A DNA stretch of 64,000 nt from Sphingopyxis sp. BSN-002 (GTDB taxonomy: Bacteria; Pseudomonadota; Alphaproteobacteria; Sphingomonadales; Sphingomonadaceae), in assembly GCF_022024275.1 (NCBI RefSeq), contig NZ_CP091804.1:682001-746000 (forward strand). The letters are read 5' to 3'. The translations under genes and the position numbers were made by a program. Of this stretch, positions 49,541-59,079 are shown piece by piece. How positions within the stretch are numbered: position 1 is the first letter of the stretch; the number at the start of each line of letters is the position of its first letter. The notes under the pieces are model-generated. The model worked only from the letters and a program-made list of their open reading frames with translations. It searched no databases and was not told the DNA's origin.

Positions 49541-50163
49541 CGCAGCACTCCCATCAGATAGACAATCGTGAAGACGCCGATCCACACGACGTCGAGGAAG
49601 TGCCAGAACATGCTGAGGCACATCACGCGGCGCTTGTTCGCCGCGATCAGCCCGTGCTTGCCGAGCTGGACCATCAGCACGACCAGCCAGACGATGCCGA
49701 AGGTCACGTGCAGCCCGTGGGTTCCGACCAGTGTGAAAAAGCTCGACAGGAAAGCGCTGCGTTGCGGCGTCGCACCGATCTCGATCAGGTGGTGGAATTC
49801 GTAAAGCTCGATTCCCAGGAACGCGAGGCCGAACAGCCCGGTGATCGCGAGCCACAGCTGCGTCCCTTTCACCTTGCCCTGCTGCATCTGCAGCACCGCA
49901 AAGCCATAGGTAATCGACGAGAAGAGCAGCATCGCGGTGTTGAGCGCGACGAGCGGCAGGTCGAACAGATCCTTCGGCGACGGCCCAGCGGCATAGCTGC
50001 CGCCGAGCACCGCGAAGCAGGCAAACAGGATCGCAAAGATGAGGCAGTCGCTCATCAGATAGATCCAGAAGCCCAGCATCGTACTGTGCCCCTCGGGATG
50101 CGCATGCTCGTCGAGGTCGTAAAACTGGACGGGCTCGTCCGCGGTGATGGTTTTGGTGCTCAT
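49537..50163 (-). CDS. cyoC: Cytochrome o ubiquinol oxidase subunit III
   Basis: A 208-residue five-helix subunit. It starts MSTKTITADEPVQFYDLDEHAHPEG and has the family-typical FWIYLMSDCLIFAILFACFAVLGG, seen as WIYLMSDCLIFA, and LVGTHGLHVTFGIVWL near the C-terminal half. It belongs to heme-copper oxidase subunit III and lies four bases after cyoB. It supports oxygen delivery and stability of the oxidase. Confidence 0.96.
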   Translation of the reverse strand: MSTKTITADEPVQFYDLDEHAHPEGHSTMLGFWIYLMSDCLIFAILFACFAVLGGSYAAGPSPKDLFDLPLVALNTAMLLFSSITYGFAVLQMQQGKVKGTQLWLAITGLFGLAFLGIELYEFHHLIEIGATPQRSAFLSSFFTLVGTHGLHVTFGIVWLVVLMVQLGKHGLIAANKRRVMCLSMFWHFLDVVWIGVFTIVYLMGVLR

Positions 50164-50167
50164 CGCA

Positions 50168-52177
50168 TCAGGCTCCGGCCGCCAGCTGGCGGGTCCGCGC
50201 GTCCTCGACCGCGGTGACCGTGGCCGCCGGAATGTCGAAATCGCGCTTGTAATTGAAGGTATGCCAGATCGCGCCGACGATCGTCGCCGCGAAGCTCGCG
50301 ATGACCAGCCACCAGATGTGCCAGACCAGCGCGAAACCCATGACGAGGCAGAAGCCCGACAGGATCATCCCCGTCCCGGTGTTGCTCGGCATATGGATGT
50401 CGCGGAAGCCGCCCACCGGACGCTGATGCCCGCGCTTCTTCATGTCGTACCACGCGTCGAGATCGTGGATCACCGGCGTGAAGGCGAAATTATAATCGGG
50501 CGGCGGCGAGCTGGTCGCCCATTCGAGCGTGCGGCCGCCCCACGGATCGCCGCTTTCGTCGACCAGTTCCTTGCGCCGCCAGATGCTCACCGCAAACTGG
50601 ATCAGCATCGCGGCGATGCCGACGGCGATCACGGCCGCGCCGATCGCGGCGATCACGAACCAGATCTGCAGGCTCGGATCGTCGAACACGCGCATCCGGC
50701 GGGTCACCCCCATCAGGCCGAGGATATAGAGCGGCATGAAGGCAAGCCAGAAGCCGACGACCCAGCACCAGAAGCTGATCTTGCCCCAGAAGACGTCGAG
50801 CTTGAACCCGAATGCCTTCGGCCACCAGTAGTTGATCGCCGCGAACAGGCCGAAGAGCACGCCGCCGATGATCACGTTGTGAAAGTGCGCGATCAGGAAC
50901 AGCGAATTGTGCAGCACGAAGTCGGCGGGCGGCACCGCGAGCAGGACGCCGGTCATCCCGCCGACCACGAAGGTCAGCATGAAGGCGATCGTCCACATCA
51001 TCGGCAGCTCGAACCGGATCCGGCCGCGGTACATGGTGAAAAGCCAGTTGAAGAGCTTCGCCCCCGTCGGGATCGAGATCACCATCGTCGTGATGCCGAA
51101 GAAGCTGTTAACGCTCGCCCCCGACCCCATGGTGAAGAAATGGTGCAGCCAGACGATGTACGACAGAATGGTGATACACACCGTCGCATAGACCATCGAG
51201 CTGTAGCCGAAGAGCTTCTTGCCCGAGAAGGTCGAGGTGACCTCCGAATAGACCCCGAACAGCGGCAGGACGAGGATATAGACTTCGGGGTGCCCCCAGA
51301 TCCAGATCAGGTTCACATACATCATCGGCGAGCCGCCGAGATCGTTGGTGAAGAAATTGGTGCCCGCGTAGCGGTCGAGCGTCAGCAACGCGAGCGTTGC
51401 GGTCAGGATCGGGAAGCTCGCGACGATCAGGATGTTCGAGCAGAGGCTGGTCCAGGTGAAGACCGGCATCTTCATCAGGCCCATGCCCGGTGCGCGCAGC
51501 TTCAGGATCGTGACGATCAGGTTTATGCCGGACAGGGTCGTCCCGACCCCGGCTATCTGCAGACCCCAGATATAATAATCGACGCCGACATTGGGGCTGT
51601 ACGCGATCCCCGACAAAGGCGGATAGGCGAGCCAGCCGGTCTGCGCATATTCGCCGACGAACAGCGAGATCATCGTCAGCACGGCGCCGGAGGTCGTCAT
51701 CCAGAAGCTGAAGTTGTTGAGGAAGGGGAAGCTGACGTCGCGGGCGCCGATCTGTAGCGGGACGATATAGTTCATCAGACCGGTGATGAACGGCATCGCG
51801 ACGAAGAAGATCATGATCACGCCGTGCGCGGTGAAGACCTGATCATAGTGATGCGGCGGCAGATAGCCTTCGGATCCGCCGAACGCCATCGCCTGCTGCA
51901 GGCGCATCATGATCGCGTCGGAAAATCCGCGGAGGAACATGATCAGGCCAAGGATCATGTACATGATCCCGATGCGCTTGTGGTCGACCGTCGTGAACCA
52001 CTCGGTCCACAGATAGCCCCAGAGGCGATATTTGGTGATCGCCGCCAGCACGCCGATCGCGCCGAGCACGACGACGATGAAGGTGACGACGAGGATCGGC
52101 TCGTGCAGCGGCAGCGCTTCGAGCGACAATTTACCGAGGAACGGACCGGTCTCGGGAGCGGGATGCGGGGTGATCAT
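50168..52177 (-). CDS. cyoB: Cytochrome o ubiquinol oxidase subunit I
   Basis: A 669-residue heme-copper oxidase catalytic subunit with about 15 membrane helices. Signatures include [16 protein letters not shown] (low-spin heme ligand), the copper/heme centre [41 protein letters not shown] and [16 protein letters not shown]. It oxidises ubiquinol and reduces O2 to water while pumping protons. The length matches CyoB of other proteobacteria. It lies 16 bases downstream of cyoA. Confidence 0.97.
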   Translation of the reverse strand: MITPHPAPETGPFLGKLSLEALPLHEPILVVTFIVVVLGAIGVLAAITKYRLWGYLWTEWFTTVDHKRIGIMYMILGLIMFLRGFSDAIMMRLQQAMAFGGSEGYLPPHHYDQVFTAHGVIMIFFVAMPFITGLMNYIVPLQIGARDVSFPFLNNFSFWMTTSGAVLTMISLFVGEYAQTGWLAYPPLSGIAYSPNVGVDYYIWGLQIAGVGTTLSGINLIVTILKLRAPGMGLMKMPVFTWTSLCSNILIVASFPILTATLALLTLDRYAGTNFFTNDLGGSPMMYVNLIWIWGHPEVYILVLPLFGVYSEVTSTFSGKKLFGYSSMVYATVCITILSYIVWLHHFFTMGSGASVNSFFGITTMVISIPTGAKLFNWLFTMYRGRIRFELPMMWTIAFMLTFVVGGMTGVLLAVPPADFVLHNSLFLIAHFHNVIIGGVLFGLFAAINYWWPKAFGFKLDVFWGKISFWCWVVGFWLAFMPLYILGLMGVTRRMRVFDDPSLQIWFVIAAIGAAVIAVGIAAMLIQFAVSIWRRKELVDESGDPWGGRTLEWATSSPPPDYNFAFTPVIHDLDAWYDMKKRGHQRPVGGFRDIHMPSNTGTGMILSGFCLVMGFALVWHIWWLVIASFAATIVGAIWHTFNYKRDFDIPAATVTAVEDARTRQLAAGA

Positions 52178-52193
52178 GCGGGTTCGCCTGCGG

Positions 52194-53375
52194 TCAGGAG
52201 ATCGGACGGGTGGTGGCGGCGTTGAGCGCGGTGCGCTCGGGCGCCTTGTTCGGATGCGGCAGCCCTTCGCCCTTGAGGGGGGCGGGATTCACGGGCTTCG
52301 CGTCGGGACGGTCGGCCGACGCCATCGCCGCGCTGCAAAGCGCCGCAATATAGCGCACGCTCCAGCCGACGGTGCCCGTTGTGCCGCGCGCGGCATATTT
52401 GTCATAAGTGACGTCGCGGACGTTCCCGATGCCGGCGATGCCCGCGCCGCCCTTGGCGTCGATCGACATCATGTCGTGCATGCACATCTTACCGGGCTCG
52501 ACGCACATGTTGACGACGGCGTCGAACAGCTGCGGATCGGTCGCGGCGAAGCGGCGCACCGGTTCCTTCTGGCTCGGCTTTTCGAGCTTCAGATAGGCCA
52601 TCCGGTCGAGGTCACCCTCCGTGGCCGCCTTGGTCTTCGCGACCCAGCCGTCGAACTCGCCCGCGGGCAGGCTCTTCACCTTGAAACGCATCTGCGAGAA
52701 GCCCCAGCCCGAATAATTGGCCGAAAAGCCCTCGAACTCGCCGGTCTTGTCGAAGACGCCGTGGAGCTTGGTCTCCATCCCGGGCATCGCATAAATCTGC
52801 CCCGCGAGCGCCGGGACATAAAAGCTGTTCATGACGGACGAGGAGGAGATGCGAAAGCGGACCGGGCGGTTCACCGGCAGCGCGAGCTCATTGACCGTCG
52901 CGACGCCCTGTTCGGGGTAGATGAACAGCCATTTCCAGTCGAGCGCGACGACCTGGACGTCGAGCGGCTTGACGTCCGCCGCGATCGCCTGCCCCGGCCC
53001 GGTGCGCGCCAGCGGACGATACGGATCGAGCAGATGCGTGGCGACCCAGGTGACCGCGCCGAGGCAGATGATAATAAGCAGCGGCGCCGCCCAGATCACC
53101 AGCTCGAGCTGCGTCGAATGATCCCAGTCAGGCTTATAGGTAGCTTCCTTGTTGGCCGCACGGTAGCGCCACGCAAAGAAGATCGTCAGCGCCATCACGG
53201 GCACGATGATCAGCAGCATCAGCACGGTCGACAGGACGATCAGGTCACCCTGCTGGCGCGCGACGTCGCCCGCCGGATCGAGCACGACCATGTTGCAACC
53301 CGCGAGGAGCGGCAGCGCGCCCAGCACCGGCAACCACCGGAATCGGGCCATTAAAGGGGAGAGCTTCGTTGGCAT
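52194..53375 (-). CDS. cyoA: Cytochrome o ubiquinol oxidase subunit II
   Basis: A 393-residue lipoprotein subunit. The signal peptide ends in LPLLAGC, so cysteine is the likely lipid-modified residue. Two helices follow ([28 protein letters not shown] and [22 protein letters not shown]). The periplasmic cupredoxin-like domain has [21 protein letters not shown] and lacks the CuA cysteines, as expected for a quinol oxidase. The C-terminus is extended by about 60 residues with a cysteine-containing segment. Start 53375 or ATG 53351. It is the first gene of the cyo-SURF1-regBA-lysR operon. Confidence 0.96.
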   Translation of the reverse strand: MPTKLSPLMARFRWLPVLGALPLLAGCNMVVLDPAGDVARQQGDLIVLSTVLMLLIIVPVMALTIFFAWRYRAANKEATYKPDWDHSTQLELVIWAAPLLIIICLGAVTWVATHLLDPYRPLARTGPGQAIAADVKPLDVQVVALDWKWLFIYPEQGVATVNELALPVNRPVRFRISSSSVMNSFYVPALAGQIYAMPGMETKLHGVFDKTGEFEGFSANYSGWGFSQMRFKVKSLPAGEFDGWVAKTKAATEGDLDRMAYLKLEKPSQKEPVRRFAATDPQLFDAVVNMCVEPGKMCMHDMMSIDAKGGAGIAGIGNVRDVTYDKYAARGTTGTVGWSVRYIAALCSAAMASADRPDAKPVNPAPLKGEGLPHPNKAPERTALNAATTRPIS

Positions 53376-53412
53376 GATGCGCGCCTAGGCCTCCTTTGTT
53401 GCAGTGCACATA

Positions 53413-53483
53413 GGACATTTTGTCCAATCCACTCGGCCCGCACGATAGCGCAGGGGCGATTTCATAAAGGGCGCTTTTGCCCT
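53413..53483. promoter_or_regulatory. Two inverted repeats in the cyoA / MFS divergent gap
   Basis: GGACA-TTT-TGTCC at 53413-53425 lies 38 bases upstream of cyoA. A second repeat, AGGGC at 53468-53472 and GCCCT at 53479-53483, lies nearer the MFS gene, flanked by CATA and TATG. Both are in the 156-base divergent region and are candidate binding sites for a redox or oxygen regulator. A RegA consensus could not be confirmed by eye. Confidence 0.4.
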
Positions 53484-53531
53484 ATGACCGACTCGCGCCG
53501 CAGAAGCGGCGCCAGCTGCAGGACCTGAACC

Positions 53532-54854
53532 ATGTCTGCCGAAACCGCCACGACCGAGGCCGAACGCGATGCCCGCGCATTGCACGACGACGGCCACCCC
53601 ATTGCTCCTGCCGAAATCGCAATCGGGGTGATCATAGGGCGGACTTCGGAGTTTTTCGACTTTTTCGTTTATGCGATCGCGTCGGTTCTCGTTTTTCCGA
53701 AGCTCGTCTTCCCGCACCTCGATCCACTGACCGGAACCCTCTGGTCTTTCGCGATTTTCGCGCTCGCCTTCGCCGCGCGTCCGGTCGGCACGATGATCTT
53801 TTCGTCGATCGACCGCGCCTATGGCCGCGGTGCGAAGCTGACGATTGCGCTCTTCCTCCTCGGCGGTTCGACCGCCGCGATCGCCTTCCTGCCAAGCTAC
53901 GAGTCGGCGGGGATCGGCGCCGCCCTGCTGCTCGCGCTGTTCCGCATGGGCCAGGGCGTCGCCCTAGGCGGGTCATGGGACGGCCTCGCCTCGCTGCTCG
54001 CGATCAACGCGCCCGAAGGCAAGCGCGGCTGGTACGCGATGATCCCCCAGCTCGGGGCCCCGCTAGGTCTGATCGTCGCCAGCCTGCTCTTCATGTTCCT
54101 GATCGCCGCGCTGCCGGCCGAGGATTTCCTCGACTGGGGCTGGCGCTATCCCTTTTTCGTCGCCTTCGCGATCAATGTCGTCGCGCTCTTCGCGCGCCTG
54201 CGCATCGTCGTGACCCCCGAATATGCCCGGCTTTTCGACGAGCGCGATCTTGAGCCTGCGAAACTGACCGAGACGCTGCGTTCGGAATGGCGGATCATCA
54301 TCATGGGTGCCTTCGCCCCGCTCGCGAGCTTCGCGATGTTCCATATGGTGACCGTGTTCCCGCTGTCGTGGGTCTTCCTGTTCACCGAAGAAACGCCGGT
54401 GCGCTTCCTGATGATCGAGGCGATCGCCGCGATGGTCGGGGTGATCGCGATCATCGCCTCGGGCTATCTGGCCGACCGCATCGGCCGCCGCACTTTGCTG
54501 GGAGCGACCGCCGCGGCGATCGCGGCATTCAGCGGCTTCGCGCCGCAGCTGCTTGCGGCGGGCGAAACCGGCGAAGCGGTGTTCATGATCCTCGGCTTCC
54601 TGATCCTCGGCCTCTCCTTCGGCCAGTCGTCGGGGGCGCTGTCGTCGAACTTCTCGCCGCGTCACCGCTACACCGGCTCAGCGCTGACGACCGACCTTGC
54701 CTGGCTGTTCGGCGCGGGCTTCGCGCCGATGGTCGCGCTCTGGCTGTCGAGCGAATTCGGCCTGCTCGCCGCGGGCGGCTATCTGCTCTCGGGCGCGATC
54801 TGCACGCTCGTCGCGCTGTGGCTCAACCGCGAACTGGCGCGGACGATTGACTGA
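53532..54854 (+). CDS. MFS transporter (metabolite:H+ symporter type)
   Basis: A 440-residue major-facilitator protein with 12 predicted helices. Motifs of the metabolite:proton symporter group include ARPVGTMIFSSIDRAYGRGAKLTIALF, seen as RPVGTMIFS and DRAYGRGAKLT, LFRMGQGVALGGSWDG and the middle loop GYLADRIGRRTLLG. The N-terminus is EIAIGVIIGRTSEFFDFFVYAIAS. It may carry organic acids or sugars in symport with protons. It is divergent from cyoA and overlaps the mobA start. Confidence 0.93.
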   Translation: MSAETATTEAERDARALHDDGHPIAPAEIAIGVIIGRTSEFFDFFVYAIASVLVFPKLVFPHLDPLTGTLWSFAIFALAFAARPVGTMIFSSIDRAYGRGAKLTIALFLLGGSTAAIAFLPSYESAGIGAALLLALFRMGQGVALGGSWDGLASLLAINAPEGKRGWYAMIPQLGAPLGLIVASLLFMFLIAALPAEDFLDWGWRYPFFVAFAINVVALFARLRIVVTPEYARLFDERDLEPAKLTETLRSEWRIIIMGAFAPLASFAMFHMVTVFPLSWVFLFTEETPVRFLMIEAIAAMVGVIAIIASGYLADRIGRRTLLGATAAAIAAFSGFAPQLLAAGETGEAVFMILGFLILGLSFGQSSGALSSNFSPRHRYTGSALTTDLAWLFGAGFAPMVALWLSSEFGLLAAGGYLLSGAICTLVALWLNRELARTID

Positions 54855-55377
54855 TCCGACGAAGCGGATCGCCGGCGTCGTCCTCGCCGGCGGCCGCTCG
54901 TCGCGTTTCGGCAGCGACAAGGCGGAGGTGCTCTATCGCGGCCGCCGGCTGATCGACTGGTCGATCGCCGCACTCGAACCCCATTGCGAAGTCCTGTTCG
55001 TTTCGGGCCATGCCCATCCGGATCATCATGGCGTATCCGATCGCCCGGAACCCGGCATGGGACCGCTAGGCGGCCTCGCCGGCGCAATGCAGGCCGCCAA
55101 AGCCGGCGGATTCACTCACCTCCTGTCGCTCCCGTGCGACACGCCCGAGGTGCGGCCGGACCTGCTGGAGCGGCTCTGCCGATCAGATGACGGCGCCTAT
55201 ATCGCAGGCTGTCCGGTCATCGGCCTGTGGCGTACCTCTGACGGCGGGGCGCTGGAAGACTGGCTGACCGAAGGCCGCGCGCGATCGGTTCAGGCGTGGG
55301 CAGAGGCGCAAGCTTATGCTGCGCTCGAAGCGCCACCGATCCTGAACATCAACCGGGTCGGGGATATCGGCGCCTAG
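54847..55377 (+). CDS. mobA: Molybdenum cofactor guanylyltransferase (MobA-like)
   Basis: A 176-residue nucleotidyltransferase. The signature AGVVLAGGRSSRFGSDKAEV begins at about residue 8, and GMGPLGGLAGAMQAA and SLPCDTPEVRPDLLE follow, as in MobA. It attaches GMP to molybdopterin to make the guanine-dinucleotide cofactor that the two DMSO-reductase-family enzymes in this window need. No ATG or GTG precedes the signature at a suitable distance, so TTG 54847, inside the end of the MFS gene, is taken as the start. The protein is shorter than E. coli MobA (about 194 residues). Confidence 0.9.
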   Translation: MTDPTKRIAGVVLAGGRSSRFGSDKAEVLYRGRRLIDWSIAALEPHCEVLFVSGHAHPDHHGVSDRPEPGMGPLGGLAGAMQAAKAGGFTHLLSLPCDTPEVRPDLLERLCRSDDGAYIAGCPVIGLWRTSDGGALEDWLTEGRARSVQAWAEAQAYAALEAPPILNINRVGDIGA

Positions 55378-56846
55378 TCGCCATCCAGATAGCGGCCGAG
55401 TGCGCCGAGCGTACCGTGGACCTCCATCGCCGCCAGCCAGTCCGACACGCCGGGGACCAGCGCCGGGTGCCCGGCGAGGTCACCGAACAGGGGCTCGAGC
55501 GCCAGCACTGCGCGCGCGTCGGCGGCGAGCGGGATCAGGGTATCCGCCATGACATGCCGCACCGCGATCGTCCGCCCCCGATCGTCGTATCCCCGCAGGC
55601 GCCGGATCCATGCCGCGAGCGCATAGAGCAGCAGAGGCGAGTCCTGCCCTGCCCGCACCCGGTCGCGGAGCGGATCGAGCAGATAGTTGAGCGGCGCGTC
55701 CATATTCACGCGCGCGGTCGTGTCGCGAATGTTCGGATTGGCGAACCGGCGGATCAGCGACGCCTTGTATGAGCCGAGATCAATGCCGGCCGGCGCCTCG
55801 ACCGTCGGCCCGGTCTCGCGGTCCATCAGCGCGGCCATATAGGCGCTCAGCCGCAGGTCATGCATTGCTTCGTCGATCAGCACGTGACCCGCCAGCTCGC
55901 CCGGCGCCGAAATCGCGAGGTGGCTCGCGTTGAGCAGGCGCAGCTTCATTTTCTCATAGGGCGTGACGTCCACGGCGAACTGTACGCCAACCTCTTCCCA
56001 CGCGGGACGCCCCGCAACGAAGCGGTCCTCGACGACCCATTGGCGGAAGGTCTCGGAGAAAACCGGCCACGCATCCTCGATGCCGTACCGCTCCGCAAAG
56101 GTCACGACGTCCGTCGGCTGCGTAACCGGCGTGATGCGGTCGACCATGGTATTCGGAAAGCTCGCGCGATCCTCGATCCAGCGCGCCAAGCCGGCCTCCT
56201 GCGCCTCGGCGAAGTCCAGAACCGCCCGCCCGAGAACATCGCCATTGTGCTGGATATTGTCGCAGCTGAGCGCGGTGAAAGCCGCCAGCCCTGCGTCCCG
56301 GCGGCGACGGAGCGCTGCCGCGATAATGCCGATCGCGCTTTGCGGCGCGTCAGGGTGCGCAAGATCGTGCGCGATCAGCGGGTGATCGGGATTGAGCCGC
56401 TTCGTTCCGGGATCGAGGCAATAGCCTGCCTCGGTCACCGTCAGGCTGACGATACGGGTCGATGGATCGTCGAGCGTGGCCCGGAGCGCCTCCGCTTCGG
56501 CGGGTGCGAAGATCGTCCGGGCGACGGGGCCGATGACCGTCGCCTGCTCGCTCTCGGCATCGCGCTCGACGAGCGTGTAGAGATTGTCCTGCAGCCCCAG
56601 CACTTCCGCGAGCCGGACATCGCCCGGCATCAGCCCGACGCCGCATATTCCCCATTCGAGCGCATCGGACCGGCGCTCCATCAGATCATGCGTGTAACGC
56701 GCCATATGCGCGCGGTGAAAACCGCCCATACCGATATGCACAATTCCGCCGCGCAGCAGCGCCCGATCATAGGATGGCCGCGCAACATCGACCGGAAGCC
56801 GGGCGAGATTGCGTTGGTTGAGCGGGATCGGCGGGGACATTCCCAC
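55374..56846 (-). CDS. Mannitol dehydrogenase family oxidoreductase
   Basis: A 490-residue polyol-specific long-chain dehydrogenase (mannitol 2-dehydrogenase / fructuronate reductase / UxaB-like). The N-terminal Rossmann part has IVHIGMGGFHRAHMARYTHDLM. Central motifs are LSCDNIQHNGDVLG and FPNTMVDRITPVT, where the family's SCDN...N...NTMVDRI pattern is complete. The catalytic lysine region is PYEKMKLRLLNASHLA. It interconverts a ketose or uronate with a polyol or hexonate using NAD(H). It converges with mobA over four bases. Start 56846 or the ATG at 56840. Confidence 0.93.
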   Translation of the reverse strand: MGMSPPIPLNQRNLARLPVDVARPSYDRALLRGGIVHIGMGGFHRAHMARYTHDLMERRSDALEWGICGVGLMPGDVRLAEVLGLQDNLYTLVERDAESEQATVIGPVARTIFAPAEAEALRATLDDPSTRIVSLTVTEAGYCLDPGTKRLNPDHPLIAHDLAHPDAPQSAIGIIAAALRRRRDAGLAAFTALSCDNIQHNGDVLGRAVLDFAEAQEAGLARWIEDRASFPNTMVDRITPVTQPTDVVTFAERYGIEDAWPVFSETFRQWVVEDRFVAGRPAWEEVGVQFAVDVTPYEKMKLRLLNASHLAISAPGELAGHVLIDEAMHDLRLSAYMAALMDRETGPTVEAPAGIDLGSYKASLIRRFANPNIRDTTARVNMDAPLNYLLDPLRDRVRAGQDSPLLLYALAAWIRRLRGYDDRGRTIAVRHVMADTLIPLAADARAVLALEPLFGDLAGHPALVPGVSDWLAAMEVHGTLGALGRYLDGD

Positions 56847-56944
56847 GACCTAGCGCATGGCGAACACGCGCGACAGCAACCCATCCGCCGAATTTCTTTG
56901 CCGCGCGAGCATCGCCGGTTGCCCCGAATCGAGCGCGCCGATAG

Positions 56945-58417
56945 GTGCGAAAGGCAGTGAACAGCAGCATCGAAATCGGGACCGACGAGCGGGGGGCCGC
57001 CGTTCACGTCAATGTGCAGGAGCTCCTTGCGACGCGTCTGCTCGTCCAGGGCAATTCGGGGTCGGGCAAGTCGCATCTGCTGCGCCGCCTGCTCGAAGAG
57101 AGCGCCGGTCTCGTCCAGCAGGTGGTGATCGACCCCGAAGGCGATTTCGTTACCCTCGCCGACCGCTACAATCACATCGTCGTCAACGCAGGCGACTATA
57201 GCGAGCGCGAAATCGCCGCGATGGGCGCGCGCATCCGCGAGCATCGTGCATCGGTTATCGTGGCGCTCGATACGCTCGACATCGAGGCGCAGATGAGCTG
57301 CGCCGCGATATTCCTGAACGCGCTGTTCGACGCCCCGCGCGAGCACTGGTTTCCCGCACTCGTCGTCGTCGACGAAGCGCAGATGTTCGCGCCGAGCGCA
57401 TCGGGCGACGTTTCCGATACGGTGCGCCGCGCCAGTCTGTCGGCGATGACCAACCTGATGTGCCGCGGGCGCAAGCGCGGCCTTGCCGGCGCGATCGCGA
57501 CGCAGCGGCTCGCCAAGCTGGCGAAGAATGTCGCCGCCGAGGCGAGCAATTTCCTGATGGGACGCACCTTCCTCGACATCGACATGGCGCGCGCCGCCGA
57601 CCTGCTCGGCATGGAACGGCGGCAGGCTGAGGCGATCCGCGACCTCGAACGCGGGCATTTCCTTGGGCTCGGCCCTGCCATCTCGCGGCGCCCGGTCGCG
57701 GTGAAGATCGGATCGACCGAAACTGCTACGCGCGCTGGCACGCACGGGCTGCTGCCGCTGCCGAGCGCCGAGCCGCAGGATATGCGCACGATGCTGTTCG
57801 CCGAGCTGGAAACGCAGGCGCTACCGACACCGGCGCCCGCGCCGCAGCCTGTCGCGGCGCAGGATCTGATCCGTCAGTTCGCCGAACAGGACGGTGACGA
57901 CGAAGTGCCCGCGGTGCCAACCACCTTGTTTCCCGAGACCGAGCTGCCCGATGCCGAGCCCGTGATCGTCGCGGCGCTCGAGGAGATGCTCGCCGATCCC
58001 GACTGCGCCTTTCACCCCGAATCCTTCCTCTATCAGGATTTCTCGGTGCGCTGCCGGATGCAAAAGCTCGGCCGCGTGCCGCTCGACCTGCCGCAGTTCC
58101 GCAAGCGCTTCGCGCTCGCCAAGGGCGGCATCTTCGATCCGGCGGACGCAAAATGGCGCGAACTGCTCGACGCCGCGAGCCGGCTGCCCGACGACATGCT
58201 CGCACCCTTCGTCGCGATCGCGCGCGCCGCGATAGAGGGCAGCCCCTGCCCCGACGACGACGCGCTCGGCCGCGCCTATGGCACGCGCTCGCCCGGCCGC
58301 ATCCGCCGCCTCGTCGAATATATGGAAAAGCAGGGCGCGGTCGTCGTCCGCTCCGACTTCGGCGGCAGGCGTTCGATCGGAATTCCCGAACTCGGCCTGA
58401 GCACCGAAGCCGAATAG
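56945..58417 (+). CDS. HerA/DUF87-like ATPase
   Basis: A 490-residue P-loop ATPase of the HerA/FtsK family. Walker A is LVQGNSGSGKSHLLRR, Walker B is LVVVDEAQMF, and MCRGRKRGLAGAIATQRLAKL is the sensor/arginine-finger region seen in HerA-like proteins. The C-terminal 170 residues form an extra domain of unknown function (FHPESFLYQDFSVRC onward), with a winged-helix-like end near IRRLVEYMEKQGAVVVRSDFGG. The start is GTG 56945; GTG 56957 is an alternative. No nurA-like nuclease gene is adjacent. A DNA-translocating or phage-defence-like role is possible. Confidence 0.87.
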   Translation: MRKAVNSSIEIGTDERGAAVHVNVQELLATRLLVQGNSGSGKSHLLRRLLEESAGLVQQVVIDPEGDFVTLADRYNHIVVNAGDYSEREIAAMGARIREHRASVIVALDTLDIEAQMSCAAIFLNALFDAPREHWFPALVVVDEAQMFAPSASGDVSDTVRRASLSAMTNLMCRGRKRGLAGAIATQRLAKLAKNVAAEASNFLMGRTFLDIDMARAADLLGMERRQAEAIRDLERGHFLGLGPAISRRPVAVKIGSTETATRAGTHGLLPLPSAEPQDMRTMLFAELETQALPTPAPAPQPVAAQDLIRQFAEQDGDDEVPAVPTTLFPETELPDAEPVIVAALEEMLADPDCAFHPESFLYQDFSVRCRMQKLGRVPLDLPQFRKRFALAKGGIFDPADAKWRELLDAASRLPDDMLAPFVAIARAAIEGSPCPDDDALGRAYGTRSPGRIRRLVEYMEKQGAVVVRSDFGGRRSIGIPELGLSTEAE

Positions 58418-58423
58418 CGACCG

Positions 58424-58996
58424 CTAGCCGATCAGCCCTGCGGTCTGCGCGAGCACCCACAGGCCGATCACGAGGAACAGCGCGGCCGCGACCATGCGCA
58501 CCTTGTTCAGATCGACGCGCTTCAGCAGCTCGTTACCTAGGAAGATCGCCGGCACGTTGGCGATCATCATGCCGAGCGTCGTCCCCGTCGTGACCGCGAG
58601 CACATTATGATATTGCGCGCCGAGCGCGATCGTCGCGACCTGCGTCTTGTCGCCCATCTCGACGAGGAAGAAGGCGATCAGCGTCGTTACGAACGCCCCA
58701 AACCGCGGCTTCGGCGCCTCGTCATCCTCGAGCTTGTCGGGGATCAGCGTCCACGCCGCCATCGCGACGAACGACAGGCCGATCGCATAGCGGAAGATCG
58801 GGCTGTCAAGGAAAGCGGCGGCCGATGCGCCGAGCAACGCCGCCAGCGCATGATTGGCGAGCGTCGCGACCAATATGCCGAGGATGATCGGCATCGGCCG
58901 GTGGAACCGCGTCGCGAGCAGGATAGCGAGCAGCTGCGTCTTGTCGCCGATCTCGGCGAGCGCGACGACGGCGGTCGACGTCAAAATAGCTTCCAT
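58424..58996 (-). CDS. GDT1/TMEM165 (UPF0016) family manganese exporter
   Basis: A 190-residue membrane protein with two copies of the family motif: EIGDKTQ at residues 15-21 and EMGDKTQ at 113-119, each inside a hydrophobic repeat of three helices. UPF0016 proteins export Mn2+ (or Ca2+) in exchange for protons. The upstream leader carries a yybP-ykoY riboswitch at 59080-59192, which independently argues for manganese. The ATG at 58996 has GGAG about 12 bases upstream, adjacent to a strong hairpin that could hide it. It ends seven bases from the ATPase stop (convergent). Confidence 0.94.
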   Translation of the reverse strand: MEAILTSTAVVALAEIGDKTQLLAILLATRFHRPMPIILGILVATLANHALAALLGASAAAFLDSPIFRYAIGLSFVAMAAWTLIPDKLEDDEAPKPRFGAFVTTLIAFFLVEMGDKTQVATIALGAQYHNVLAVTTGTTLGMMIANVPAIFLGNELLKRVDLNKVRMVAAALFLVIGLWVLAQTAGLIG

Positions 58997-59008
58997 GGGA
59001 TTCGGTAC

Positions 59009-59063
59009 TCCGGGGCCGGGCGGCAGGCAATTCCAACGGACATCGTACCCCGCCGCCCGGCCC
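59009..59063 (-). promoter_or_regulatory. Expression-platform hairpin of the Mn riboswitch
   Basis: On the transcript, a 12-base arm (bases 59063-59052) pairs perfectly with the arm at 59024-59013 around a 27-base loop. The ribosome site GGAG at 59012-59009 directly abuts the 3' arm, and its GGA can pair with TCC just outside the 5' arm (near 59068). This would control access to the exporter's ribosome site. No T-run follows, so translational control is more likely than termination. Confidence 0.6.
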
Positions 59064-59079
59064 GGACGGAGGGTTCGAT

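Noticed and set aside
50144-51757. A 537-codon plus-strand open frame opposite cyoB
   Set aside because: The opposite strand carries unmistakable cyoB. The frame is His/Asp/Arg-rich and has no domain.
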